Origin: CAZFUY01 sp964522445 | Lineage (GTDB): Bacteria; Pseudomonadota; Gammaproteobacteria; SZUA-229 | DNA length: 43,747 nt | Assembly: GCA_964522445.1 (NCBI GenBank) | Contig: CAZFUY010000008.1 | Span: 1 to 43,747 of the forward strand | Reading direction: 5' to 3' | In this document: positions 36,955 through 43,747 of the stretch, piece after piece | How the letters are laid out: every line of letters starts with the position of its first letter | Numbering within the stretch: position 1 is the stretch's first letter | Notes under the pieces: model-generated | Database searches by the model: none | The model's input: the letters and a program-made list of their open reading frames with translations, nothing else | What the model was told of the DNA's origin: nothing | Translations under genes and position numbers: made by a program

Positions 36955-38742
36955 TCAGTTTTTTGTAGAATCATTTTTGTTTGCATTAACCTGGCACTCA
37001 GTAAAAATACGTTTATCACAATTGCTGCAAATGGATTTATCCAGTTTCTGGTAAATAGCATGAATAGCGGCTGTCTTAGACTGAAAAATATTTCGACCAC
37101 CTGTTACTTCCAGGCAGCCATAACGATCTAACGCATCCCAAAGTCCTTTTTTAACTTTAATTAAATACATATCACCGCCATTAGCTCGTCGTTTTTTAGC
37201 TTCTGTTGCTAATGTCTCCCCCCCCTGCATATCAATAAAATTAATTCCCTGCGACACAATGGCAAGGTGTTTTTGATTGGGGTAAGAAGCGCGAACACGA
37301 GCAAATGTTTCATTAACATGATTGATAGAACCAAAAAATAAAGAACCATCAATACGCAGAATTTTTAGCTGTGGGCATTCAGGTAAATCCTCATTCGTTG
37401 TAAATGCACGTTTATACTGTCTGGGGTCTGGAGAGCGAACCACTATTTTAGGTTTAGACGTTCTTTCTAAATACAGCAACAAAGATAGAATAACCCCTGC
37501 AAAAATAGCCAGCTCCAACTCTAAAAATAACGCTCCAAAAAAAGTAACCATAAGAACAACTGTTTCACGGCGACTGCTTTTTAATATGTGAGTAATTTCT
37601 TTAAAGTCGATAAGTCCCCAGGCAACCAGAAATAAAATACCAGCCATGGCTGCATTAGGAAGATAGGCCGCCATGGGGGCAACCATAATAACTATTCCAA
37701 TTAATAATATTCCCGCCAGCATCGCAGCAAGAGGCGTTCTTGCACCAGCCTGATAATTTAAACCAGAACGATTAAATGAACCTGTCGCCACATAGCCAGA
37801 GAAAAATGAACCAAAAATATTTGATAAACCCTGGCCAATAAACTCCTGATTACCATCAATACGCTGACCACTTTTTGAAGCCAGTGAACGACCAATCGAT
37901 ATGGCCTCAGTTAAGGCAAATAAACTAAGTGCAAAAGCAGCTGACGCTAAATTTTTTATTGTATCCATTGAGAAATCAGGCATAGATAGCGGTGGCAATG
38001 AATCAGGTAAAGCACCAACCGAAGTAATTCCTGTATTTTCTATTCCCATTTTCTGGTTTAGAAAAAAAGCAATTATGCTACCAGTTAACATGGCCACAAT
38101 AAGGTAAGGCACTTTTGGCAGCCAGCGCTTAACAGCAATACCGCTTAGTAAAGTGGATAAAGCCACAACTGTAACCCAGGGATTTATATCACCAAGCTGT
38201 TGAAAAAACTGCAGCAGAATATCGTGAAAGTGCCCTCCACGTTCAATCTCAATACCAAAAAAGAACTTAAGTTGTTTTGCTGCAATAAGAATAGCTGCAC
38301 CCGCAGTAAAACCAATAATGACTGAGTGAGAAATAAAATTAACCAGCGCTCCCATACGAGCCAGCCCCAGTATGAGTTCAATGACACCGACCATAAATGT
38401 AAGAGTCAAAGCAAGTGTGACGTAATCTATTGAACCCGGTTCTGCATAAACACTTAAAGATGAAAACATCACCATTGATGCCGCAGTAGTCGGACCAGAC
38501 ACAAGATGTTTTGACGAACCAAACAGGGCGGCAATAATGGCTGGAATCATGCCAGCATAAAGACCATATTGTGGCGGCATGCCAGCAATCGTGGCAAAAG
38601 CCACGCCTTGAGGAAGCACAACAACAGCACCGGTTAAGCCGGCAATAAAGTCAGCCCGTATATCTCTTGATTTGAGTTGTGGTAGCCAGTTTAAAAAAGG
38701 GAATATTTGAAGCCAGATATTATGTGAAGCAAATGATGACAT
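36955..38742 (-). CDS. SulP-family anion transporter (bicarbonate or sulfate)
   Basis: 595 residues. Membrane domain with FIAGLTGAVVVLPQGVAFAT, the PPQYGLYAGM signature and GSFNRSGLNYQAGARTP; C-terminal STAS domain from about 450 (LKILRIDGSLFFGSINHVNE ... NFIDMQGGETL). The tail past the STAS domain has a Cys cluster, C572-x2-C575-x7-C583 (ICSNCDKRIFTEC), which could bind a metal. SulP members include BicA-type bicarbonate transporters and sulfate permeases; two carbonic anhydrase genes downstream favour bicarbonate but do not settle it. A ggag lies 12 bases before the ATG. Confidence 0.88.
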   Translation of the reverse strand: MSSFASHNIWLQIFPFLNWLPQLKSRDIRADFIAGLTGAVVVLPQGVAFATIAGMPPQYGLYAGMIPAIIAALFGSSKHLVSGPTTAASMVMFSSLSVYAEPGSIDYVTLALTLTFMVGVIELILGLARMGALVNFISHSVIIGFTAGAAILIAAKQLKFFFGIEIERGGHFHDILLQFFQQLGDINPWVTVVALSTLLSGIAVKRWLPKVPYLIVAMLTGSIIAFFLNQKMGIENTGITSVGALPDSLPPLSMPDFSMDTIKNLASAAFALSLFALTEAISIGRSLASKSGQRIDGNQEFIGQGLSNIFGSFFSGYVATGSFNRSGLNYQAGARTPLAAMLAGILLIGIVIMVAPMAAYLPNAAMAGILFLVAWGLIDFKEITHILKSSRRETVVLMVTFFGALFLELELAIFAGVILSLLLYLERTSKPKIVVRSPDPRQYKRAFTTNEDLPECPQLKILRIDGSLFFGSINHVNETFARVRASYPNQKHLAIVSQGINFIDMQGGETLATEAKKRRANGGDMYLIKVKKGLWDALDRYGCLEVTGGRNIFQSKTAAIHAIYQKLDKSICSNCDKRIFTECQVNANKNDSTKN

Positions 38743-38758
38743 TAAAAGGTGTAACTCC

Positions 38759-39325
38759 TTATGCTGCGGAAATCATAGTTTGTTTTTTATGGTTTGCATC
38801 CTGAATCAGGATCAAAGGCAATTGACGAACAGTATGATGAAGGGTTGAGTTTGCTATAATTTTTTTAGCAAACAAGTCATGCTCAGTAGCCACGATATAG
38901 CGCAGAGCGGGATTATGGCGGGTAAATTTATTAAATAATTCTGCTGTTTCACCCATCATCAGACTAACAGAAGCTTTTCTCCCAGCAGCCTGCAATCTAT
39001 TACGCAAAGCATCCGCCCGCATAGATAGGTCAGGATCATCACCATAGGCAAGAATATCAAACTCTGCCGTTTTCATATGAGATGATGCCTTTAAAACATA
39101 ATCTAAAATTCCCTCTGATACTTGACCGTCAAACAAAATTACTACTCTGGGAGTAAATGCCTGACTCATCGCCGTTTTTTTTACTGCACGTGGATGGTGC
39201 TTCCTCGGAGATTGTTTACTCACGCCCAGAAATTTTAATTTATCCGAACGAGACATAAATTCACCCGCATCCTGATAAGCAAATGCAGATAACATGCGTT
39301 TAATATCCTGAGTTAATTTTTTCAT
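38759..39325 (-). CDS. Usp-like small protein (first gene of the unit)
   Basis: 188 residues from the ATG at 39325 (a TTG at 39340 is less likely). A helical, basic N-terminal part (residues 1-60, with AYQDAGEFMSRSDKLKFLG) leads into an alpha/beta domain of universal-stress type: RVVILFDGQVSEGILDYVL, EFDILAYGDD, ALRYIVATEHD and LPLILIQD. The typical Usp nucleotide-binding motif is missing. It is first in the operon, directly behind the sigma-54 promoter and 16 bases before sulP, and has a relative at 34406-34915. Confidence 0.6.
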   Translation of the reverse strand: MKKLTQDIKRMLSAFAYQDAGEFMSRSDKLKFLGVSKQSPRKHHPRAVKKTAMSQAFTPRVVILFDGQVSEGILDYVLKASSHMKTAEFDILAYGDDPDLSMRADALRNRLQAAGRKASVSLMMGETAELFNKFTRHNPALRYIVATEHDLFAKKIIANSTLHHTVRQLPLILIQDANHKKQTMISAA

Positions 39326-39367
39326 TAATAAAATAACCAAATTATAAAATACTTAACTACTGTATTA

Positions 39368-39382
39368 GCATAGACTGTGCCA
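39368..39382 (-). promoter_or_regulatory. Sigma-54 promoter of the carbon/anion uptake operon
   Basis: On the minus strand TGGCAC-AGTCT-ATGC: the -24 box is perfect and the -12 box has one mismatch to TTGC, with exact spacing. The expected start is near 39356, 31 bases before the first ATG. The divergent neighbour encodes a sigma-54 activator. Confidence 0.8.
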
Positions 39383-39444
39383 ACTGAGTAATTACTTTAA
39401 GTCATTGTTTTTATTAATTTACTCTATACTTTGAGTCAATACGG

Positions 39445-39463
39445 GCGTTTCATTTTGTAACGC
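39445..39463. promoter_or_regulatory. Activator dyad 1 (upstream of the sigma-54 promoter)
   Basis: GCGTTTCA-TTT-TGTAACGC, arms matching at 7 of 8 positions. The centre at 39454 lies about 75 bases upstream of the -24 box, a normal enhancer distance for NtrC-type activators. Same core as the dyads at 39515 and 39536. Confidence 0.65.
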
Positions 39464-39514
39464 TTTTAAAAAAGATTATGCTAATACAGCGCCTCAATAA
39501 GCTTGCACGAATTT

Positions 39515-39529
39515 GCTTCAATATGTAAC
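39515..39529. promoter_or_regulatory. Activator dyad 2
   Basis: GCTTCA-ATA-TGTAAC, flanked by TT and AA that extend the symmetry. Its centre (39522) is 21 bases, two helical turns, from dyad 3, which suits cooperative binding. Confidence 0.6.
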
Positions 39530-39535
39530 AATAGC

Positions 39536-39550
39536 GTTTCAAATTGAAAC
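39536..39550. promoter_or_regulatory. Activator dyad 3
   Basis: GTTTCAAATTGAAAC, a perfect 7-bp dyad about one central base. It ends 17 bases before the sensor kinase ATG, so binding here might also autoregulate the kinase-regulator operon. Confidence 0.7.
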
Positions 39551-39567
39551 AGTTGACATATAAGCTT

Positions 39568-41049
39568 ATGAGCAGCTTACATACAAAAATCACCCTGTCT
39601 TACAGCCTGTTTTCAGGTCTAATTTTTTTGCTTTCTATTATTGCTTTTTCAGACCTGCTATTTCTGGGAACAAAAATAAATGAGGGTAGCGTAGTTGCTG
39701 ATCTTAAAAATGACATAACTGAAATACGTCGCCATGAAAAAAATGTGCTGCTCTATAGAGACTCCAAAGATCTGCGGCAAATAAAGAATTCAGCCAAAAC
39801 CGCCATTGAAAACCTCAACACTCACCAGAAGTTGTATCAATCACTTATTAATGAGCAGGGATTTAACCTCTTATTAAATAACCTGAAAATATATCAGGCA
39901 TTTTTTATATCACCTGATACTGAGTTTGCCGAAACTAAAATGAAAAATATTCGGCTGCTTGGCCACACTATCTCCAGATCAGTCGATAATCTTGCCGCCG
40001 AAGAAAGACAACTACTGGCATCTATGGCAAATCAGAGCCAGTGGGCATTAGCAGGGGCTATCTTTATTATGGCCATATTAGCCATTGCAATAGGCTGGCA
40101 AATGTCTCGTGTTATTAGCGCACCACTTAAACTGCTCGAAAAAAGTCTGCTACATATTGCAGAAGGCCGTTTTGATTTTATTAAACCCGCAACCAGTGAC
40201 CAGGAATTTATAACTCTCTCAAAGGCAATTAATCGCATGCTACACGAACTGGATCTTCGTCATCGTCGTATGCTGCAATCTGAAAAACTGGCTTCTCTGG
40301 GGGTTCTTGTATCAGGTGTATCTCATGAACTCAATAATCCTCTGGCAAATATTTCTTCTTCCTGCCAGTTATTAATTGAAGAAAAAAACGAAGCCAATAA
40401 TCAACAGATAGATGAATGGTTGCAACAAATAGACAATGAAACAGAACGTGCAAAAAATATTGTCAAAGCCCTGTTAGATTACGGACGAAAAAAACAGTTT
40501 CAACTGGAATATATTTCTGTCAAAAAGATGATAGATAAAAGTTTATTTTTATTAAAAAGCCAGTTAAAACATTCAGCAATTGTAAACATTGATATACCAG
40601 ACGATTTAAAAATAAATGCTGATATGCAACGCATGCAACAGGTTATTATTAACCTTGTACGCAATGCATTAAATGCAGGCGGTGAAAATGTCAGCATTCA
40701 CATAATGGCAACACCCTGCAGTAAAGCAATGAATTTATTTCCTGACAATATTCAGGTTATTGGTAAAACAGATTTTATTCTGGATTCAGATAATAATTAC
40801 TGTGAAATACAGATAAAAGATGACGGGACTGGGATTTCTAAAAATATACTCAATAAAATATTTGATCCTTTTTTTACAACCAGTGAACCAGGTCATGGAA
40901 TGGGCTTAGGGCTTTATATTGTGCAGGAAATTATTCAGGATCATGAAGGATGTATTGGTGTTATCAGCAATAAAGAGGACGGTACAACATTTATTATTAG
41001 ACTCCCCTGTAAAGACAACCATGCTAACGACAAAGACAATAATCTATGA
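39568..41049 (+). CDS. Membrane sensor histidine kinase of an NtrB/ZraS-like pair
   Basis: 493 residues from the ATG at 39568 (a TTG at 39544 would place the start inside dyad 3). Membrane helices at about 8-33 and 159-182 enclose a helical periplasmic sensor of about 125 residues; HAMP follows, then phosphoacceptor H253 (SGVSHELNNPLANIS), N box NLVRNALNAGG, DDGTGISKNI and GHGMGLGLYIV. It should phosphorylate the regulator encoded next, with which it overlaps by four bases (ATGA). The signal is unknown; the divergent operon suggests inorganic carbon or another anion. Confidence 0.9.
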   Translation: MSSLHTKITLSYSLFSGLIFLLSIIAFSDLLFLGTKINEGSVVADLKNDITEIRRHEKNVLLYRDSKDLRQIKNSAKTAIENLNTHQKLYQSLINEQGFNLLLNNLKIYQAFFISPDTEFAETKMKNIRLLGHTISRSVDNLAAEERQLLASMANQSQWALAGAIFIMAILAIAIGWQMSRVISAPLKLLEKSLLHIAEGRFDFIKPATSDQEFITLSKAINRMLHELDLRHRRMLQSEKLASLGVLVSGVSHELNNPLANISSSCQLLIEEKNEANNQQIDEWLQQIDNETERAKNIVKALLDYGRKKQFQLEYISVKKMIDKSLFLLKSQLKHSAIVNIDIPDDLKINADMQRMQQVIINLVRNALNAGGENVSIHIMATPCSKAMNLFPDNIQVIGKTDFILDSDNNYCEIQIKDDGTGISKNILNKIFDPFFTTSEPGHGMGLGLYIVQEIIQDHEGCIGVISNKEDGTTFIIRLPCKDNHANDKDNNL

Positions 41050-42425
41050 ATACTCAAAACCCAGCATTAACAAATACAATGCGCCTGCTAATTATTGATG
41101 ACGAACCCGTCTCAGTAAAAAATCTTTCCTATGCATTACAGAAATCAGGCTATGAAGTTACAACAAGAACAAGTGGCCCAGATGGAATTGAAGCTCTTAA
41201 CAATAATATTTTTGATATTGTTATTACCGATTTACGCATGGAAAATATTGATGGCATGTCCATACTAAAAAAAGCAAAATCATTAGATGACAATATGGCC
41301 GTCATTATGATAACTGGCCATGCAAGCTTAACGTCTGCTGTAGATGCAATGAAAGCAGGCGCTTTTCATTATATTGAAAAACCTTTCAGACTGGATGAAG
41401 TTCGTGAAGTTGTAAAAAATGCGGCTGAACTTGTAAAAACAAAACGTGAAAATAAACAGCTGCATTTACTGGTTAAACAAAATTCAAAAGGCCCACGAAT
41501 TATTACCCAGGATGCAGGCATGCAACGCTTGCTGGAAAACGTGCGTCAAATTGCACCTACAGATTGTTCTGTATTAATAACAGGTGAAAGCGGTACAGGC
41601 AAAGAACTTATCGCCAGAAACATACATAAAAATAGTGAACGAAAAAATAAACCTTTTATAGCTATTAATTGCGGCGCATTTCAGGAAGAATTGTTAGCTA
41701 ATGAATTATTTGGTCATGAAAAAGGTGCATTTACTGGTGCAAATAATTCACGCATGGGTTTAATTGAAGCGGCAGATGGAGGCACATTATTTCTTGATGA
41801 AATTGCAGAAATGACTCTGCCTATGCAGGTTAAATTTTTACGTGTTATACAGGAACAGGAAGTTCAACGATTGGGAAGCATAACAACAAAAAGTGTAAAT
41901 GTGCGCTACCTGGCAGCAACCAATAGAGATCTTCTAAAAGAAGTTGCATCAGGCCACTTTCGTAATGACCTTTATTATCGACTAAATGTTGTTTCTTTAC
42001 ACCTGCCACCTTTATCAGAGCGACGTGATGATATTCCCCTGTTAGCTTATTATTTTTTAAAAAAACATGCCATTCAAATGGGCAGATCCATTGAAGATAT
42101 TTCAGCTGAAGCCATGACAAAATTAATTGATTATGATTACCCAGGAAATATTCGAGAACTGGAAAATATAATAGAGCGTGGTGTTGCACTTGCAACGGGA
42201 AAAGAATTAACAACTCAGCAGTTACCCAAAATACTTATTGATAAATCGGTACAGGTTATCAGAGGCGATAAAAAGAAATTACCCAGTCTTGATGATCGTG
42301 AAGAAGAATATATTCGTTGGGTATTAAAAGAAACAGGCGGAAATAAAACACAGTCAGCTAATATATTGGGTATCGCCAGACCTTCTTTATGGCGCAAGCT
42401 AAAAAAATATGAGATTGATCAGTAG
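41046..42425 (+). CDS. NtrC-family sigma-54 response regulator
   Basis: 459 residues. Receiver domain with phosphorylated Asp at 62 (VITDLRM) and Lys in IEKPFR; AAA+ domain with Walker A GESGTGKE (180-187), the sigma-54-contacting GAFTGA (227-232), Walker B GGTLFLDEI and the arginine-finger region RNDLYYRLNVV; Fis-type helix-turn-helix at the end (KTQSANILGIARPSLWRKLK). It presumably binds the three dyads at 39445-39550 and activates the leftward promoter at 39368-39382. Confidence 0.94.
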   Translation: MNTQNPALTNTMRLLIIDDEPVSVKNLSYALQKSGYEVTTRTSGPDGIEALNNNIFDIVITDLRMENIDGMSILKKAKSLDDNMAVIMITGHASLTSAVDAMKAGAFHYIEKPFRLDEVREVVKNAAELVKTKRENKQLHLLVKQNSKGPRIITQDAGMQRLLENVRQIAPTDCSVLITGESGTGKELIARNIHKNSERKNKPFIAINCGAFQEELLANELFGHEKGAFTGANNSRMGLIEAADGGTLFLDEIAEMTLPMQVKFLRVIQEQEVQRLGSITTKSVNVRYLAATNRDLLKEVASGHFRNDLYYRLNVVSLHLPPLSERRDDIPLLAYYFLKKHAIQMGRSIEDISAEAMTKLIDYDYPGNIRELENIIERGVALATGKELTTQQLPKILIDKSVQVIRGDKKKLPSLDDREEEYIRWVLKETGGNKTQSANILGIARPSLWRKLKKYEIDQ

Positions 42426-42478
42426 CACCTTTTTTACCCACCCAGTCATAACCCCTGTTTAATCCAGCAGCATTATTC

Positions 42479-42520
42479 TAAATATACGCTTGACCATATA
42501 TATGTTTAAACGTATATTTA
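42479..42520 (+). promoter_or_regulatory. ars promoter embedded in an operator dyad
   Basis: TAAATATACG (42479-42488) and CGTATATTTA (42511-42520) are perfect 10-bp inverted arms. Within them lies a sigma-70 promoter: -35 TTGACC at 42490-42495, 17-base spacer, -10 TATATT at 42513-42518. ArsR bound to the dyad would cover the promoter. Confidence 0.72.
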
Positions 42521-42524
42521 TATC

Positions 42525-42878
42525 ATGCTAAATGAAACTGACAGTTTTTTCCGTATGCTGGCCGATAGCACCCGCCTTCGCTGCCTGATGCTAATGCAGG
42601 CAGAAGGTGAGCTGTGCGTATGCGAGCTAACCCACGCATTAAATCTATCCCAGCCTAAAATTTCCCGCCATCTAGCACATTTGCGTGAGACAGGCGTACT
42701 GGTGGCTCGGCGTAATGGCACATGGATGAATTACCAAATAAACCCGGATATGCAGACATGGGCGCTGGAAATACTGCAAACAACTCTAAAGGGTGTACGC
42801 AAAACAGAACCCTTTATATCCGATCAAAAAATGTTGGAAACCATGGCTAACCGGCCAGGACTTGTGTGTTGCTCATGA
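42525..42878 (+). CDS. arsR: ArsR-family arsenic-responsive repressor
   Basis: 117 residues, winged-helix ArsR/SmtB repressor. ELCVCEL (C31, C33) is the metalloid-binding motif at the start of the first DNA-contacting helices, LSQPKISRHLAHLRETGVLV the recognition region, and a CC pair stands near the C-terminus. The ATG is only seven bases past the -10 box and has no ribosome site, so the message is probably leaderless. Overlaps arsC by four bases (ATGA). Confidence 0.92.
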   Translation: MLNETDSFFRMLADSTRLRCLMLMQAEGELCVCELTHALNLSQPKISRHLAHLRETGVLVARRNGTWMNYQINPDMQTWALEILQTTLKGVRKTEPFISDQKMLETMANRPGLVCCS

Positions 42879-43309
42879 ACAAAGCCATCAATATATTATT
42901 TCTCTGCACCGGCAATTCATGCCGCTCTCAAATGGCTGAAGGCTGGGCCAGATATTTTGCTAAAAATTCATTTGAAGTTCAGTCGGCAGGCATTGAGTCT
43001 CATGGTAAAAATCCACGTGCAATTGCTGTTATGCAGGAAGCTGGTGTGGATATATCCACGCAGGAATCAACAAAAGTTACCGATAAAATGCTTGAGCAGG
43101 CAAACTGGATTATCACTGTTTGCGGCCATGCCGATGAACATTGTCCCGCATTACCAGCGAATATAAAAAAAGAACACTGGCCATTAAATGACCCGGCCAA
43201 AGCCAAAGGCAGTGAAGAAGAAATTATGCAGCAATTTCGCAACAGCCGTGACGATATAAAAAACAGAGTTAACAATCTGCTACAAAGATTACAGGAATTA
43301 TCAGCATGA
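42875..43309 (+). CDS. arsC: Arsenate reductase ArsC, thioredoxin-linked type
   Basis: 144 residues from the ATG at 42875. Low-molecular-weight phosphatase fold with P-loop CTGNSCRS (C11, R17) and the redox pair C83 and C90 (CGHADEHCP), the Cys triad of the Staphylococcus pI258 enzyme, followed by WPLNDPAKAKG with the general acid Asp. It reduces arsenate to arsenite for export. It overlaps both neighbours by ATGA. Confidence 0.95.
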   Translation: MNKAINILFLCTGNSCRSQMAEGWARYFAKNSFEVQSAGIESHGKNPRAIAVMQEAGVDISTQESTKVTDKMLEQANWIITVCGHADEHCPALPANIKKEHWPLNDPAKAKGSEEEIMQQFRNSRDDIKNRVNNLLQRLQELSA

Positions 43310-43747
43310 GCGCTCAATGTGAAGTAAGCGTAAAAAAGTCTACAGCCACAAACATGAATTTATTTGAGCGTTATTTAAGCCTGTGGGTTTTTCTATGCAT
43401 TATTGCAGGCATTACACTGGGTCATTTTTTCCCCAGTCTTTTTCAAACCATTGGCAAACTTCAAGTAGCACAAATCAATATTCCAGTTGCCGTACTGGTC
43501 TGGTTAATGATTATTCCCATGTTAATTAAAATTGATTTAAAAGCACTTAAAGATGTACATAAATTCTGGCGTGGGATTTCAGTTACATTATTTGTAAACT
43601 GGTGTGTTAAACCTTTTTCAATGGCATTACTGGGCTGGCTATTTATTGGCTATCTGTTTCGCGACATGCTGCCTGCTGAACAGATTGACAGCTACATTGC
43701 GGGGTTAATTTTACTTGCCGCAGCACCCTGCACCGCTATGGTGTTTG
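43306..43747 (+). CDS. acr3: Arsenite efflux transporter Acr3, N-terminal part
   Basis: The first 147 codons; the gene continues beyond the window. After MSAQCEVSVKKS come membrane helices with LSLWVFLCIIAGITLGHFFP, VLVWLMIIPMLIKID, and LAAAPCTAMVF, the Acr3 signature with the essential Cys. It exports arsenite by proton antiport. Third gene of arsR-arsC-acr3, coupled by an ATGA overlap. Confidence 0.93.
   Translation, partial: MSAQCEVSVKKSTATNMNLFERYLSLWVFLCIIAGITLGHFFPSLFQTIGKLQVAQINIPVAVLVWLMIIPMLIKIDLKALKDVHKFWRGISVTLFVNWCVKPFSMALLGWLFIGYLFRDMLPAEQIDSYIAGLILLAAAPCTAMVF

Noticed and set aside
39501..39517. Possible second sigma-54 promoter toward the kinase gene (TTGCAC...TTGC).
   Set aside because: The -24 GG is broken and the spacing to GC is one base short.

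Overview
The window is AT-rich DNA from a motile bacterium, most probably a marine-type gammaproteobacterium. The evidence is EF-G of the gammaproteobacterial second type (FusA2), a two-domain CysG close to the enteric form, YajR, a fliLMNOP operon behind a sigma-54 promoter, and a VPLPA-type PEP-CTERM protein. Two carbonic anhydrases beside anion transporters suggest, but do not prove, an autotroph that gathers inorganic carbon. No rRNA, tRNA, CRISPR array or insertion sequence was seen. Both ends cut through genes (fusA2 on the left, acr3 on the right).

Layout. (1) 1-925: 5' part of fusA2. (2) 1195-6021: a very large lipoprotein with twelve cadherin-type repeats and a C-terminal glucose/sorbosone dehydrogenase domain. 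It meets tail to tail a leftward set: cysG, a triheme cytochrome lipoprotein and a single-heme porin-like protein, which could carry electrons across the outer membrane. (3) 9940-17688: glutaredoxin, fliLMNOP, and on the other strand a FliK-like protein with a stand-alone FlhB C-domain (FlhX-like), then a chemoreceptor. (4) 18197-21583: a nucleotidyltransferase, a PqqD-like peptide chaperone, an HprK-related kinase, a 69-residue Tat-type peptide and a VPVPA-CTERM protein; this resembles a peptide-modifying module. (5) 21961-30854: a small SHOCT protein and a Cus copper/silver efflux system (cusCBA with divergent cusRS) in which CusB carries two fused CusF domains.

(6) 30862-39325: one leftward transcription unit of seven genes: Usp-like protein, SulP transporter, SLC13/TrkA-C transporter, second Usp-like protein, periplasmic alpha-carbonic anhydrase, YajR-like MFS transporter and an LCIB-family carbonic anhydrase-like protein. 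It starts at a good sigma-54 promoter (39368-39382). Behind this promoter lie three copies of a dyad of the form GYTTCA-N3-TGWAAC, and next comes a divergent operon for a membrane sensor kinase and an NtrC-family sigma-54 activator (39568-42425). The simplest reading is a two-component, sigma-54-controlled inorganic carbon (or other anion) uptake system. I consider this the most notable system in the window, followed by the HprK/PqqD/peptide module. (7) 42525-43747: an arsenic operon arsR-arsC-acr3 with ATGA overlaps, a promoter embedded in its operator dyad, and an apparently leaderless arsR.
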